NCBI GenBank assembly: GCA_934339005.1
Contig: CAKRHR010000060.1
Span: 1-16,028 of the forward strand
Origin: an uncultured Catenibacillus sp.
GTDB lineage: Bacteria > Bacillota > Clostridia > Lachnospirales > Lachnospiraceae
Direction of reading: 5' to 3'
Length of the DNA: 16,028 nucleotides
Shown: positions 1 to 7,370 of the stretch, in pieces
Position numbering within the stretch: position 1 is the stretch's first letter
Layout of the letters: each line of letters opens with the position of its first letter
Program-made: the position numbers and the translations under genes
The notes under the pieces: generated by a model
What the model was told of the DNA's origin: nothing
What the model saw: only the letters and a program-made list of their open reading frames with translations
Database searches by the model: none

Positions 1-16
1 AAATAGATATTTATAG

Positions 17-47
17 AAAAAGCAGATATTTTTCATACCTGCTTTTT
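17..47. terminator. Bidirectional hairpin terminator at the window start
   Basis: A 9-bp perfect stem, AAAAAGCAG (17-25) with CTGCTTTTT (39-47), encloses a 13-nt loop and ends in a T run on the plus strand and, through the A run, also on the minus strand. It can end an upstream plus-strand gene lying outside the window. It can also end the minus-strand ThuA-like gene, whose stop codon is about 90 nt away. Confidence 0.65.
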
Positions 48-134
48 TCTTGATATACCCAAAGTTCAGAAAGAACCATGAGTTTTTTATTTATTCACAA
101 CCTTTTAATGTTAGTTAATATAAAATTTTAGGTA

Positions 135-983
135 TTAATAAAATGGCCACTGTTTCAGTCTGTTGTCACCGCTTCGATCCGGTGCCTGAAGTGTAACCTG
201 ACCACTGGCAGCCCATTCAACACCGCGGACAAATAATGTAATGAAGGAGAAGCGTTCCCATGTACCTGGTCCATGTCCGATTGTTGTTACAAAGGCACGA
301 CCTTTACCATATTCGTTTGTCCACATAACAGGAGTATCCTGATTGATGCCTGGCATATTTTCAAGTTTGCCATCCGGGATATGTACAGGATGATGTTTTG
401 GTGGAAATAGACCTTTGTCAAATAATTCCTGATAATAAGAAATATCATCTCGAACAGCTTCAAGTACATGTACATGGCTTTCTGGATGGAAGTGTATAGG
501 TGTAAATAAATCCTCCAGAACGGTCATCCATTCTTTTTTCACACCTTGTGTGATTGGATGGTCAGGATCAACGGTTTTAATAATTAAATCATCTGCAGGT
601 GCGCGACGTCCATCTGTCATTGTGGCATGACCGCCCATCAGTTTATGCCATTCTTCAGAACAATCACCATCTTCAGACCATATGGTTGAATGATAGAATA
701 CAATACCTTTGCCGGCTTCGGCAACAAATTTTAAAATGCTGTTTTCTGTTGTTTCGCCAAGTGGCACCATCTGGTCTGTAGGCCATGTCTTGCCGTCATA
801 ATGAAGCAAAACAGCATCATATGGTGATAAAAATTCTGGTGTGATGTTGTGTGCTTCTTCAGTAATCGTCACATGAAATCTGCCTGTAGACTCAAGCAGT
901 GTTCTTAATTTTTCATTTGTAACCCTGAATTGATGTTCAGCAGTAACGATACCGCTGACAAGTAAAATTTTAAGTTTTTCCAT
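135..983 (-). CDS. ThuA-like domain protein
   Basis: This is a 282-residue cytoplasmic protein of the ThuA family, which has a class I glutamine-amidotransferase-like fold. The family signature is visible as HPITQGV (about 142-148), a GHGPGTW motif (236-242) and the following RGVEWAA helix (253-259). His98 in FYHS and His119 in GGHA are likely active-site-region residues. Family knowledge: ThuA/ThuB of rhizobia act in trehalose use through a 3-keto sugar, and ThuA-like proteins often sit with sugar dehydrogenases and TIM-barrel isomerases, but the exact reaction is poorly defined. The ATG at 983 was preferred to one 48 nt upstream because AAAGGGGA lies just before it and it opens directly into the LKILLVSG strand. 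The gene is divergent from the MATE exporter. A role on keto-glycosides is inference. Confidence 0.8.
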   Translation of the reverse strand: MEKLKILLVSGIVTAEHQFRVTNEKLRTLLESTGRFHVTITEEAHNITPEFLSPYDAVLLHYDGKTWPTDQMVPLGETTENSILKFVAEAGKGIVFYHSTIWSEDGDCSEEWHKLMGGHATMTDGRRAPADDLIIKTVDPDHPITQGVKKEWMTVLEDLFTPIHFHPESHVHVLEAVRDDISYYQELFDKGLFPPKHHPVHIPDGKLENMPGINQDTPVMWTNEYGKGRAFVTTIGHGPGTWERFSFITLFVRGVEWAASGQVTLQAPDRSGDNRLKQWPFY

Positions 984-1058
984 AAGAAAATTCCCCTTTT
1001 CTAATACAATATATTGTTTGTTGTAATTCATTTATACAATATTCAGTTTTCAAAATCT

Positions 1059-1064
1059 ATTATA
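1059..1064 (-). promoter_or_regulatory. Possible -10 box for the ThuA-like gene
   Basis: Read on the minus strand, 1064-1059 is a perfect TATAAT. The -35 at the right distance is poor (TAGATT), so this could need an activator. It lies about 75 nt upstream of the chosen ATG. Confidence 0.35.
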
Positions 1065-1156
1065 GCTTATTTCAAGACAATAATCTATGAAAAATGTGAA
1101 TATTTGCCAGAAAGAGGGAATCTATATTTGCCCCTTACAACAGGAAAATATAGTTA

Positions 1157-1185
1157 TGGAAATCTGACAAATCAAAAGGTATAAT
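1157..1185 (+). promoter_or_regulatory. Putative sigma-A promoter for the MATE gene
   Basis: TGGAAA (1157-1162), a 17-nt spacer and a perfect TATAAT (1180-1185) precede the MATE start codon by about 78 nt. The resulting leader holds the 12-mer CAGGTAATATAA (1211-1222), which recurs upstream of the TIM-barrel gene at 5317. Confidence 0.5.
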
Positions 1186-1263
1186 ATAAACTAAGTATGT
1201 ATTTTTATGTCAGGTAATATAACAGGAATGGTGGTATTACTTTTTGAGGGGTAGGTTTTGTGA

Positions 1264-2598
1264 ATGACAGAAGGAAAAGCGTATAAATCAATTTTATTCT
1301 TCGCGTTGCCGATTATGGGTGGTATATTGTTGCAAATGCTGTACAATACTGTAGATGGTATTGTGGTTGGTAATTTTGTTAGTGAGCAGGCGTTGGGTGC
1401 AGTGAATACATCTGGAACTTTTGCAACATTGCTTGTATCGGTTTCAAATGGTATTTCCAATGGCAGCAGTGTTTATCTGGCGCAGCTATATGGCGCCAGG
1501 GAAAAGGTACAACTGCATAGAGCAATGTCAACGATGGTATTATTGATGGTCTTTATGGGCATCGGCTTTACGGTGATTGGTGAACTGGCATCATCATTGA
1601 TTTTACATAATATCCTTTCAGTACCTGCAGATGCATATGCAGACGCACTGGTTTATTTAAGGATTTATCTGTTAGGCTTATGCCTGATGTTTTTATTTAA
1701 CGGCTTGTCTGCTTCGCTTCGTGCCATTGGAGACTCCAAGGCGGCAATGTTGATGTTAGTTGTATCTTCATTGGTGAACATCGTGCTGGATATTATATTT
1801 GTAGTTGTTTTGCACTGGGGCGTGGCTGGTGTTGCTGTGGCTACGGTGATTGCACAGGCGATAGCACTGGTGGCATGCATGGTATATATTCGAAAAAAAC
1901 AGCCATTATTGATGCTGACAGTTAAAGAATTGCGTTTCGATTTGGAAATTTGCCTGATTTATTTAAAGACAGGCATTCCGATGGCAATTATGAATGTAAT
2001 CAGCAATGTTGGTGCGATGGCGGTGCAGCGCTTAGTCAATAGTTATGGATCAAGTTTTATGGCTGCTGTGGCGGCAGCAGGTAAACTTGAGCAGTACGCA
2101 TGTGTGCCGGTGATGAGTTTTGCACAGGCTGTGACAGTGTTTACAGGGCAGAATGTCGGTGCCGGAAAGCTGGATCGTGTCAAAAAAGGTCTTCACAGTA
2201 CATGGTGCATGTCAGCGATTGGCTGTGGCATTCTTTCAATCGTCTTTTTTGTAGCGGCAAGACCTGTGATTATGCTGTTTGGCTGCAGGGGTGAAACTCT
2301 GGAGATAGGCGTGCAATATATTCATTTTATACCATTTATTATAATATTTGCGATGTTTCAGTTTACAACAAGATGTATGTTGCAGGGCGCTGGTGATGTG
2401 ACGGTGCCGATGATACTAACCTTTGTTACGCTGGCGGTGCGTGTGGCTTCAGCCTATATCATGGCAGCGACACCGATTGGATATCGTGCGGTATGGTATG
2501 CTACAGCAGTGGATTTTGCGCTTGGTAGCATATGTGTTTTGATTCGCATGAGAACAGGAAAATGGAAAACGAAACGTCTTGTAAAAACGAATGCTTAA
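1264..2598 (+). CDS. MATE family multidrug/solute efflux transporter
   Basis: This is a 444-residue integral membrane protein with the length and hydrophobic pattern of a 12-helix MATE transporter. Such transporters export organic solutes in exchange for Na+ or H+. Family hallmarks are the N-terminal stretch FFALPIMGGILLQMLYNTVD followed by GIVVGNF, the repeated SLRAIGDSKAAM segment near the end of the first half, and RCMLQGAGDVTVPM in the second half. The ATG at 1264 directly follows an in-frame TGA, which rules out any extension; GAGGGG and GTAGG lie 8-12 nt upstream. The N-terminus is a few residues shorter than in many relatives. The substrate cannot be read from the sequence; export of an aglycone or other aromatic product of the neighbouring genes is possible but speculative. 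Confidence 0.93.
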   Translation: MTEGKAYKSILFFALPIMGGILLQMLYNTVDGIVVGNFVSEQALGAVNTSGTFATLLVSVSNGISNGSSVYLAQLYGAREKVQLHRAMSTMVLLMVFMGIGFTVIGELASSLILHNILSVPADAYADALVYLRIYLLGLCLMFLFNGLSASLRAIGDSKAAMLMLVVSSLVNIVLDIIFVVVLHWGVAGVAVATVIAQAIALVACMVYIRKKQPLLMLTVKELRFDLEICLIYLKTGIPMAIMNVISNVGAMAVQRLVNSYGSSFMAAVAAAGKLEQYACVPVMSFAQAVTVFTGQNVGAGKLDRVKKGLHSTWCMSAIGCGILSIVFFVAARPVIMLFGCRGETLEIGVQYIHFIPFIIIFAMFQFTTRCMLQGAGDVTVPMILTFVTLAVRVASAYIMAATPIGYRAVWYATAVDFALGSICVLIRMRTGKWKTKRLVKTNA

Positions 2599-2670
2599 AT
2601 ACTATATGATAATCAGTGCATGTGGATTGCCTACAAGCTTGGTATTTTAGATGAATATGAGATGAAGTAG
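2599..2670 (+). other. In-frame open stretch after the MATE stop codon
   Basis: After the TAA of the MATE gene the same frame stays open for 23 codons and ends in TAG at 2668. It reads YDNQCMWIAYKLGILDEYEM in its core. This does not resemble the C-terminus of MATE proteins that I know, and it has no convincing ribosome binding site. It may be chance or a remnant of another gene. Confidence 0.25.
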
Positions 2671-2705
2671 AGCTCAGAAAAATTGATATGATTTTCTGAG
2701 CTCTA
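2668..2705. terminator. Bidirectional hairpin between convergent genes
   Basis: A 14-bp perfect inverted repeat (TAGAGCTCAGAAAA at 2668-2681 with its complement at 2692-2705) has a 10-nt loop. It lies between the convergent MATE and flavodoxin/ferredoxin genes and can serve both. The T tracts are inside the stem and no long U run follows, so termination may be imperfect. Confidence 0.65.
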
Positions 2706-2746
2706 AATGTTTATAATGTATTTAGTGTTATTTTGTCCTGTAAATA

Positions 2747-3703
2747 CTACAGTGTTCCATCATCCTTCGGAACTTTCATATAAGGACGTTCAGGATGCCA
2801 GAATACATATGGATTGCCAAAGCCAACTTCCTCAAGTGGAATCAGTCGTCTGAATTCACCGGTAGCTTCATCCTCATCGAGCATTTTTTCAAACTGGTAA
2901 TGACGGGCGTGTTTATCTCTTTCAAAATGCTCAGGATCAGAACATTTGATGGCTCCAAATGGACAAATCATAAAGCAGTAAGAACATTCATGGCAGTCAT
3001 CGCACTGAAAACCTCTGTTGCCAAAAACAGGCGGCTCTTTGCTCAGATCAATATAACCCATCATGCAGTTATCCATACAGACATGACATTTTGGATACTT
3101 ACAAAGTTCAGGGTCTCGGTAAAATGCGCCCTGAGGGTTCGTTGGACAGAGGAGCATATTTGAGCAGATCATTGCCTGAAGCTGAACTTTTTCATTCATT
3201 TCCGGTTCAGGATAAATTAAGGATGTGTCACCGGCGTGAATTTTTATGGAATTTTCAACCATTTCTTTACCGAAAGCTTCAGCCTCTGCAAAGTCAATAT
3301 CGTCAGGATGACCGGCTGTATAATAAGGTTTTGGCATACCCGGCATATATACATCGCCGTACCAGCCTTTGTAGCCAATCGGTGTCAGTCCATGATTTTT
3401 AAGATTTGGAATAACAATCGGAAAATACAGATGTGGCAGAGTGCCATGTGTATTAAATGCAAAGCAATGTGTACCATTCTGTTTTGGCATCTGGTCGATA
3501 AAATGATGCATATTTGGTGTATCAGCCTTCCAGACCGGTGAACCAAAACCAATCAAATCATAATCTTTAAGCATGTCGTAAGTGGCATCCTTGACACGGC
3601 ATCCGGTCACCTCAGCACCGACACTGCGCATACCTGCAGCAATATGTTTGGCAATCGCAAGTGTATTACCGGACTGTGTGTAGTAAATAATCAAAACTTT
3701 CAT
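2747..3703 (-). CDS. Flavodoxin-like protein fused to a 2x[4Fe-4S] ferredoxin domain
   Basis: This 318-residue protein is likely a soluble electron carrier or oxidoreductase. Residues 1-160 form a flavodoxin-like FMN domain: the phosphate-binding loop is YTQSGNT (8-14) and GSPVWKADTP (54-63) is the second FMN-contact region. The C-terminal half has two cluster motifs. The first is Cys201-x4-Cys206-x2-Cys209-x3-Cys213; the second is Cys237-x2-Cys240-x2-Cys243-x3-Cys247-Pro. The layout matches the flavodoxin/ferredoxin fusions (EFR1-type) common in clostridia. The ATG at 3703 has an AAGGGGG ribosome binding site and a good promoter upstream. It may supply or take up electrons for the local redox enzymes, but no partner is proven. 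The last 60 residues are not recognised. Confidence 0.85.
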   Translation of the reverse strand: MKVLIIYYTQSGNTLAIAKHIAAGMRSVGAEVTGCRVKDATYDMLKDYDLIGFGSPVWKADTPNMHHFIDQMPKQNGTHCFAFNTHGTLPHLYFPIVIPNLKNHGLTPIGYKGWYGDVYMPGMPKPYYTAGHPDDIDFAEAEAFGKEMVENSIKIHAGDTSLIYPEPEMNEKVQLQAMICSNMLLCPTNPQGAFYRDPELCKYPKCHVCMDNCMMGYIDLSKEPPVFGNRGFQCDDCHECSYCFMICPFGAIKCSDPEHFERDKHARHYQFEKMLDEDEATGEFRRLIPLEEVGFGNPYVFWHPERPYMKVPKDDGTL

Positions 3704-3728
3704 AGATATTTAACCCCCTTTGTCTAGT

Positions 3729-3757
3729 AGTATACTTTAATTTGTTTGTAATTACAA
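3729..3757 (-). promoter_or_regulatory. Promoter with palindromic operator for the flavodoxin/ferredoxin gene
   Basis: On the minus strand TTGTAA (-35, 3757-3752), a 17-nt spacer and TATACT (-10, 3734-3729) form a good sigma-A promoter. The -35 is half of a perfect 12-bp palindrome, TTGTAATTACAA (3746-3757), which is the kind of site bound by dimeric MarR- or TetR-type repressors. The gene therefore probably has its own promoter, separate from the AraC gene upstream. Confidence 0.6.
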
Positions 3758-3861
3758 GAAAATTGAAAATGTCAAAATTGTCATGTGAAAATAGCATGAA
3801 ATATCAAGGCAAATTTACCGGAAAAATAGTATTATTTGTATATGTTGCAAATTTAGTTTGA

Positions 3862-4929
3862 TTATTGAATATCATAAATTCGGTTTGGAGAATCGTCATC
3901 ATCGCAGTCAAAATGATGAAATTTGCGCATGATAAAAAGACTTTCTGCTTTTGTAAAAGATGGGGTGGAATCGTTTGTTTCTGAATTTGAAACTTTTACA
4001 ACAGCGTCGTTTGCTTCTGAATTAGAAAACGTTACATTGGTGTCATTTTCTCCTAAAACCGAAATACCTGAAATTAACGAATTGCCCTGATGCAGTCGAC
4101 GGTATTCACCGGCGGTCATATTAAATTTTTCAGAAAAAGCTTTCGTCATATATTTTAAATCCGAAAATCCACTTTCGATGCTGATGTCCAGAATTGTTTT
4201 ATTTGTATTTGTCAGCAGAAAAATCGCATGCTCAAGGCGCAGTGCATTGATATAGCTTTGGAAAGACTGTCCGATTTGTGCTTTGAAAAATCTGGAGAGA
4301 TAAGCTATGGATAAATCTTCTTTTTGCGCAATATCAGCAAGAGAAATCTTTTCCTGAAAATGATTATTGATATATGTCATGATGCGTTCCATGCGTTGCT
4401 GTGCACGGGTAGCAGATGCTAATTCCTGGTCTGTTAAAACCTGAAACGGCACAAAGGTCAGCAAAATTACAAGCAGGCGATTGATATCACCAATGCATCG
4501 AAGTTCATAAGCCAGAATTTCACTGAAATAATTATAGCCGATGTCGTAGCAGACATCTGACAGCGCATCAAAATATTTTGGTGGAATGATTTTTGAAATA
4601 TTGCTTGTTTCAAAACGCGTATTTGTTAGCTGAGGGTAATATGGTTTACAAAATGTTGTGTCGATTTGCAGGACAAGCATGACTGAAACCTCGGACACAG
4701 ATATATAAGAGTGCACCTGATAAGGATTAAAAACAGCCATTTCACCTGAAATTAATGAAAATGTTTCTGTTTGTGTTGTAACTTGAAGCTGACCCTCAAT
4801 CAGAAAAAAAATTTCCATATCTGCATGGATATGCGCGCTGCAGTAGCTGGCGTCTGTCAGGGAAAATTTCATTTTAGGAATGTTTGTATGATGAATGATT
4901 TCATATGCGCTGCTTTTGAAATTTGCCAT
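3862..4929 (-). CDS. AraC family transcriptional regulator with a repetitive acidic tail
   Basis: This is a 355-residue DNA-binding regulator. Residues about 20-95 form a cupin-like sugar-sensing domain (HIHADMEIFFLIEG, then FNPYQVHSY). Residues 180-280 are the double helix-turn-helix AraC domain: the first helix pair is near SLADIAQKEDLSIAYLSRFF, and the second is TILDISIESGFSDLKYMTKA ending with the usual GEYRR. A 75-residue tail follows (281-355), which is unusual. It is rich in Asn, Ser and Thr, repeats SNSEAND / SNSETND with a 12-residue period, and contains the acidic run DCDDDD. The ATG at 4929 was chosen for its AGGAAAGGTGG; a TTG at 5013 would be in frame but lacks a ribosome binding site. 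The gene is divergent from the TIM-barrel genes, which it probably controls. Confidence 0.88.
   Translation of the reverse strand: MANFKSSAYEIIHHTNIPKMKFSLTDASYCSAHIHADMEIFFLIEGQLQVTTQTETFSLISGEMAVFNPYQVHSYISVSEVSVMLVLQIDTTFCKPYYPQLTNTRFETSNISKIIPPKYFDALSDVCYDIGYNYFSEILAYELRCIGDINRLLVILLTFVPFQVLTDQELASATRAQQRMERIMTYINNHFQEKISLADIAQKEDLSIAYLSRFFKAQIGQSFQSYINALRLEHAIFLLTNTNKTILDISIESGFSDLKYMTKAFSEKFNMTAGEYRRLHQGNSLISGISVLGENDTNVTFSNSEANDAVVKVSNSETNDSTPSFTKAESLFIMRKFHHFDCDDDDSPNRIYDIQ
3971..4030 (-). repeat. Tandem in-phase coding repeat in the AraC tail
   Basis: Two near-identical 23-24-nt copies (3971-3993 and 4007-4030) start 36 nt apart, exactly 12 codons. They encode SNSETND and SNSEAND. 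The in-frame period points to internal duplication that has kept the reading frame. Confidence 0.7.
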
Positions 4930-5316
4930 GTGTGCCGCCACCTTTCCTGGAAGTTTGTGTATTGTTGAAATAAAATTAAAAACTACACTGATATTCATAT
5001 CTTCAATATACAATAAAATTAAATATTATAAGATTGCCCAATATATGATTACAATGGAATCAACATATTTAGAATCAGCTCTTTGATTTGATTATAAATG
5101 CGTAGTCTTTATTATGTCAATGCAAAGAAGCCGATTTATATTTATAAACATCACATTTGGATAGGTGAAAAGTGTCCACAGGTAATATAAAACGCATAAA
5201 AAGCTTTATTTGTATATTGCTAATTTAAATTGTTCATTTGTGTAAGTATAATTATAAGTTAAATTTGGGGGAACATACAGTATAAAAATAAATGATATAA
5301 ATGGGAGGAAACAAAT
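4930..5316. promoter_or_regulatory. Divergent intergenic control region
   Basis: This 387-nt AT-rich gap separates the AraC gene from the first TIM-barrel gene and holds no credible gene. For the plus strand a promoter candidate is TTTAAA (5224-5229), a 17-nt spacer and a perfect TATAAT (5247-5252). The 12-mer CAGGTAATATAA (5179-5190) lies 34 nt upstream of that -35, a usual place for an activator site, and recurs before the MATE gene. A GGGAGG ribosome binding site (5303-5308) precedes the start codon by 8 nt. No clear promoter was found for the AraC gene itself. Confidence 0.5.
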
Positions 5317-6192
5317 ATGAAAGACAAAGTTTATGCACAGGTGTATTCAATGATTCGAACATTTCCGGAGGGATTGATCGATGCCCTGAAATATTTTTCA
5401 GAGGTTGGTTATGACGGCGTGGAATTAGTCGGTTCTAACACTGATGGGCTGACGTTAGACGAATTTAAAAATTTATTAGTGCAGCTTCATTTAAAGGTGG
5501 CGGCAGTGCATTCCATCGGTGGTGTGGAAGATATGAATTTCGCAAAAGCCCTTGGCGTAAAATACATCACTACAGACTGCCATCCGGAATTAAAAACAAG
5601 AGAAGAAATTCTTGGCATTTGTGATGAGTTAAACGCAATGGCAGAGGAATATCACAGAAATGGTCTGAAAATGATTTTGCATAATCATGCAGATGAGTTT
5701 GACTGGATTAAGGGCGAAGAAGGCAAAACACGTATTTACGATTTACTGCTTGAAAAGACAGATCCTGAAAAGATCGGATTTGAATTGGATGTTGGCTGGG
5801 CTGCCCTCACGGGTGTGGATATGGTTGCCATGATCAACAAAAATCCGGGACGTTTTCCACTGATTCATGTAAAGGAATGTGACCGTCTGGCAGCAACTCC
5901 GGAGGATTTGGAACATTTTCCAAAACGTATTTTTAATGCAGACCTGCCAAGAAATCCGGAAACTGGTGTGCCGATTTTAACGGAGGAACAAAAGCAGTCT
6001 TTATATGAAACAAGAAACTGGAATAAGGCTCTTGGCAAAGGAATTATTGACTGGAAAGCACTTGTGGCGGCTGCTGATGCACAGGGCTGTGAGGCATATA
6101 TCAGCGAGCGTGAATATTATCATTATGAAGGTTCGGACGGTACGGCAGCGTGCTGCGTTAAACTCGATTATGATTATTTGAGAAGTCTGTAA
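5317..6192 (+). CDS. Sugar phosphate isomerase/epimerase-like TIM-barrel protein (first copy)
   Basis: This is a 291-residue cytoplasmic protein of the xylose isomerase-like/AP endonuclease family 2 fold. Such enzymes bind a divalent metal and act on keto or aldo sugars, inositols or related polyols. Visible barrel-strand motifs are GYDGVELVG (31-39, with Glu36), LHNHADEF (121-128), FELDVGW (155-161, Asp158), LIHVKE (182-187, His184) and YISERE (261-266, with Glu264 and Glu266). Glu, Asp, His and Glu at strand ends are the usual metal ligands of the family. It is the first gene of a run that continues 32 nt later with a second member. Substrate unknown; from context a keto sugar or keto-glycoside is plausible. 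It could also be an epimerase of an unrelated sugar. Confidence 0.85.
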   Translation: MKDKVYAQVYSMIRTFPEGLIDALKYFSEVGYDGVELVGSNTDGLTLDEFKNLLVQLHLKVAAVHSIGGVEDMNFAKALGVKYITTDCHPELKTREEILGICDELNAMAEEYHRNGLKMILHNHADEFDWIKGEEGKTRIYDLLLEKTDPEKIGFELDVGWAALTGVDMVAMINKNPGRFPLIHVKECDRLAATPEDLEHFPKRIFNADLPRNPETGVPILTEEQKQSLYETRNWNKALGKGIIDWKALVAAADAQGCEAYISEREYYHYEGSDGTAACCVKLDYDYLRSL

Positions 6193-6224
6193 AAATAGTA
6201 AAAAAACAGAAACGGAGAAAGATT

Positions 6225-7178
6225 ATGAAATACAGTTTAATGTCATTAATGATTGATTCCGAGTTGAAAGTCAGCAAACCCAATTTTATCCATATGCATA
6301 TTTTAGATACATTGGGATATACAGGTGGTGTACCGACAGTCGATGAAATGTTTAATATTTTTGAAGAAAAAGGTGTGCCGATTAAAAATGGTACGATGAC
6401 ATTTGAAGACATGGTGCGTTTTGCAAAAGAAACAGGATTTGACGGATTGGATTTGATGAGTTTCAATCTGACAGTGCCGGGTGTGGAAGCAAAAGTAATT
6501 CTTGAAAAATACGGTATCGTGTTATCCTCAGCTAACGTGATTATTCCATTTGCAGGTGCCATGAGTGAGGAAGAATATCAGGGCATGATGGTTCAGGCAA
6601 AATCAGATATTGATGAATGTTGTGCGGCAGGTGCAAAACAGATTATGCTTGTGCCTGCAGTATATAATCTTCCGGAAGGTCTGACAATGGAAAAATCTGT
6701 GCAAAATAGTATCAGAGCACTGAGAGAACTGGTTGTTTACTGTAATGAAAAACATGTGATCATCAGTACTGAAACACTGGAATCTGCGGAATTATCATAT
6801 TGTACATGTGGTGAAATGCTGAGAATCCTTGATAGTGTTGATGGACTTAAATACACGCACGATACAGGTAATCCAATCGTCGGACTTGAAGATCCGATTG
6901 CTGTTTATGAAATGTTTAAGGACAGAGTTTCCTATGTGCATTTTAAAGAGTATGCTTATGTGGATGACGCCGATGGTATTCTTTGCAGAAATGGCAAAAA
7001 AGTGAAACGTGTGCCTTACGGACAAGGTGTTATTGATTTTAAGGGCCATTTAAAAGCGTTTAAAGAGAACGGCTATGATGGATTTATAAACCTTGAAGGC
7101 CACACAAGAGAAGATGATATCTTAGAAGGCACAAAAGGTGCGCTGAAATATTTTAAAGATATGGAAGCGGCATTATAA
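6225..7178 (+). CDS. Sugar phosphate isomerase/epimerase-like TIM-barrel protein (second copy)
   Basis: This 317-residue protein has the same fold as its neighbour but is clearly divergent from it. Likely metal ligands are a Glu in STETLES (181-187), Asp213 in THDTGN, His239 in VHFKE and Glu291 in INLEGH. It differs in an N-terminal stretch of about 35 residues (21-58, from NFIHMHILDTLGYTGG to VPIKNG) placed before the helix preceding the GFDGLDLMSF strand. A GGAG ribosome binding site (6214-6217) lies 7 nt before the ATG, and the 32-nt gap to the previous stop makes co-transcription very likely. No strong terminator follows, so transcription may run on into the deglycosidase-like genes. The substrate cannot be told from the sequence. 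Confidence 0.83.
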   Translation: MKYSLMSLMIDSELKVSKPNFIHMHILDTLGYTGGVPTVDEMFNIFEEKGVPIKNGTMTFEDMVRFAKETGFDGLDLMSFNLTVPGVEAKVILEKYGIVLSSANVIIPFAGAMSEEEYQGMMVQAKSDIDECCAAGAKQIMLVPAVYNLPEGLTMEKSVQNSIRALRELVVYCNEKHVIISTETLESAELSYCTCGEMLRILDSVDGLKYTHDTGNPIVGLEDPIAVYEMFKDRVSYVHFKEYAYVDDADGILCRNGKKVKRVPYGQGVIDFKGHLKAFKENGYDGFINLEGHTREDDILEGTKGALKYFKDMEAAL

Positions 7179-7278
7179 AATAGCCTTATTCAATTTGTTA
7201 TGCAAATTTATTTCTGAAATTTCCACAACAAGAATAACCATTACCCCAATTTTATGATAAAATAAATACAGAAACAAA

Positions 7279-7341
7279 CATATAGACTGTATAAAATATA
7301 GACGGCTTATCTTCGTTCTATATCTATGTACGGTCTATATG
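7279..7341. promoter_or_regulatory. Nested inverted repeats upstream of the deglycosidase-like genes
   Basis: The outer arms CATATAGACTGTAT (7279-7292) and GTACGGTCTATATG (7328-7341) pair over 14 positions, two of them G-T. Inside, ATATAGACG (7296-7304) pairs with 7314-7323, with one bulged T. TATAGAC thus occurs twice directly (7281, 7297) and twice inverted (exact at 7333; as TTCTATA at 7316). The element ends 30 nt before the next ATG and 18 nt before its ribosome binding site. It could be a compound operator or a folded mRNA leader. No convincing promoter hexamer pair was found in the rest of the 192-nt gap. Confidence 0.55.
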
Positions 7342-7370
7342 TAGTTATAAAAAATTTCAGGAGGGGTAAC

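Noticed and set aside
2795..3541. Three overlapping plus-strand open frames opposite the flavodoxin/ferredoxin gene
   Set aside because: They are antisense to a gene with clear FMN and Fe-S motifs, overlap one another, and show no recognisable domain or consistent ribosome binding site.
4930..5013. Longer AraC protein starting at a TTG or at the ATG ending at 4998
   Set aside because: Neither has a ribosome binding site; the ATG at 4929 is preceded by AGGAAAGGTGG and gives a normal N-terminus.
7326..7370. Upstream in-frame ATG extending the DUF6379-like protein by 15 residues
   Set aside because: It lies inside the palindrome and has no ribosome binding site, whereas the ATG at 7371 has a strong AGGAGGGG.
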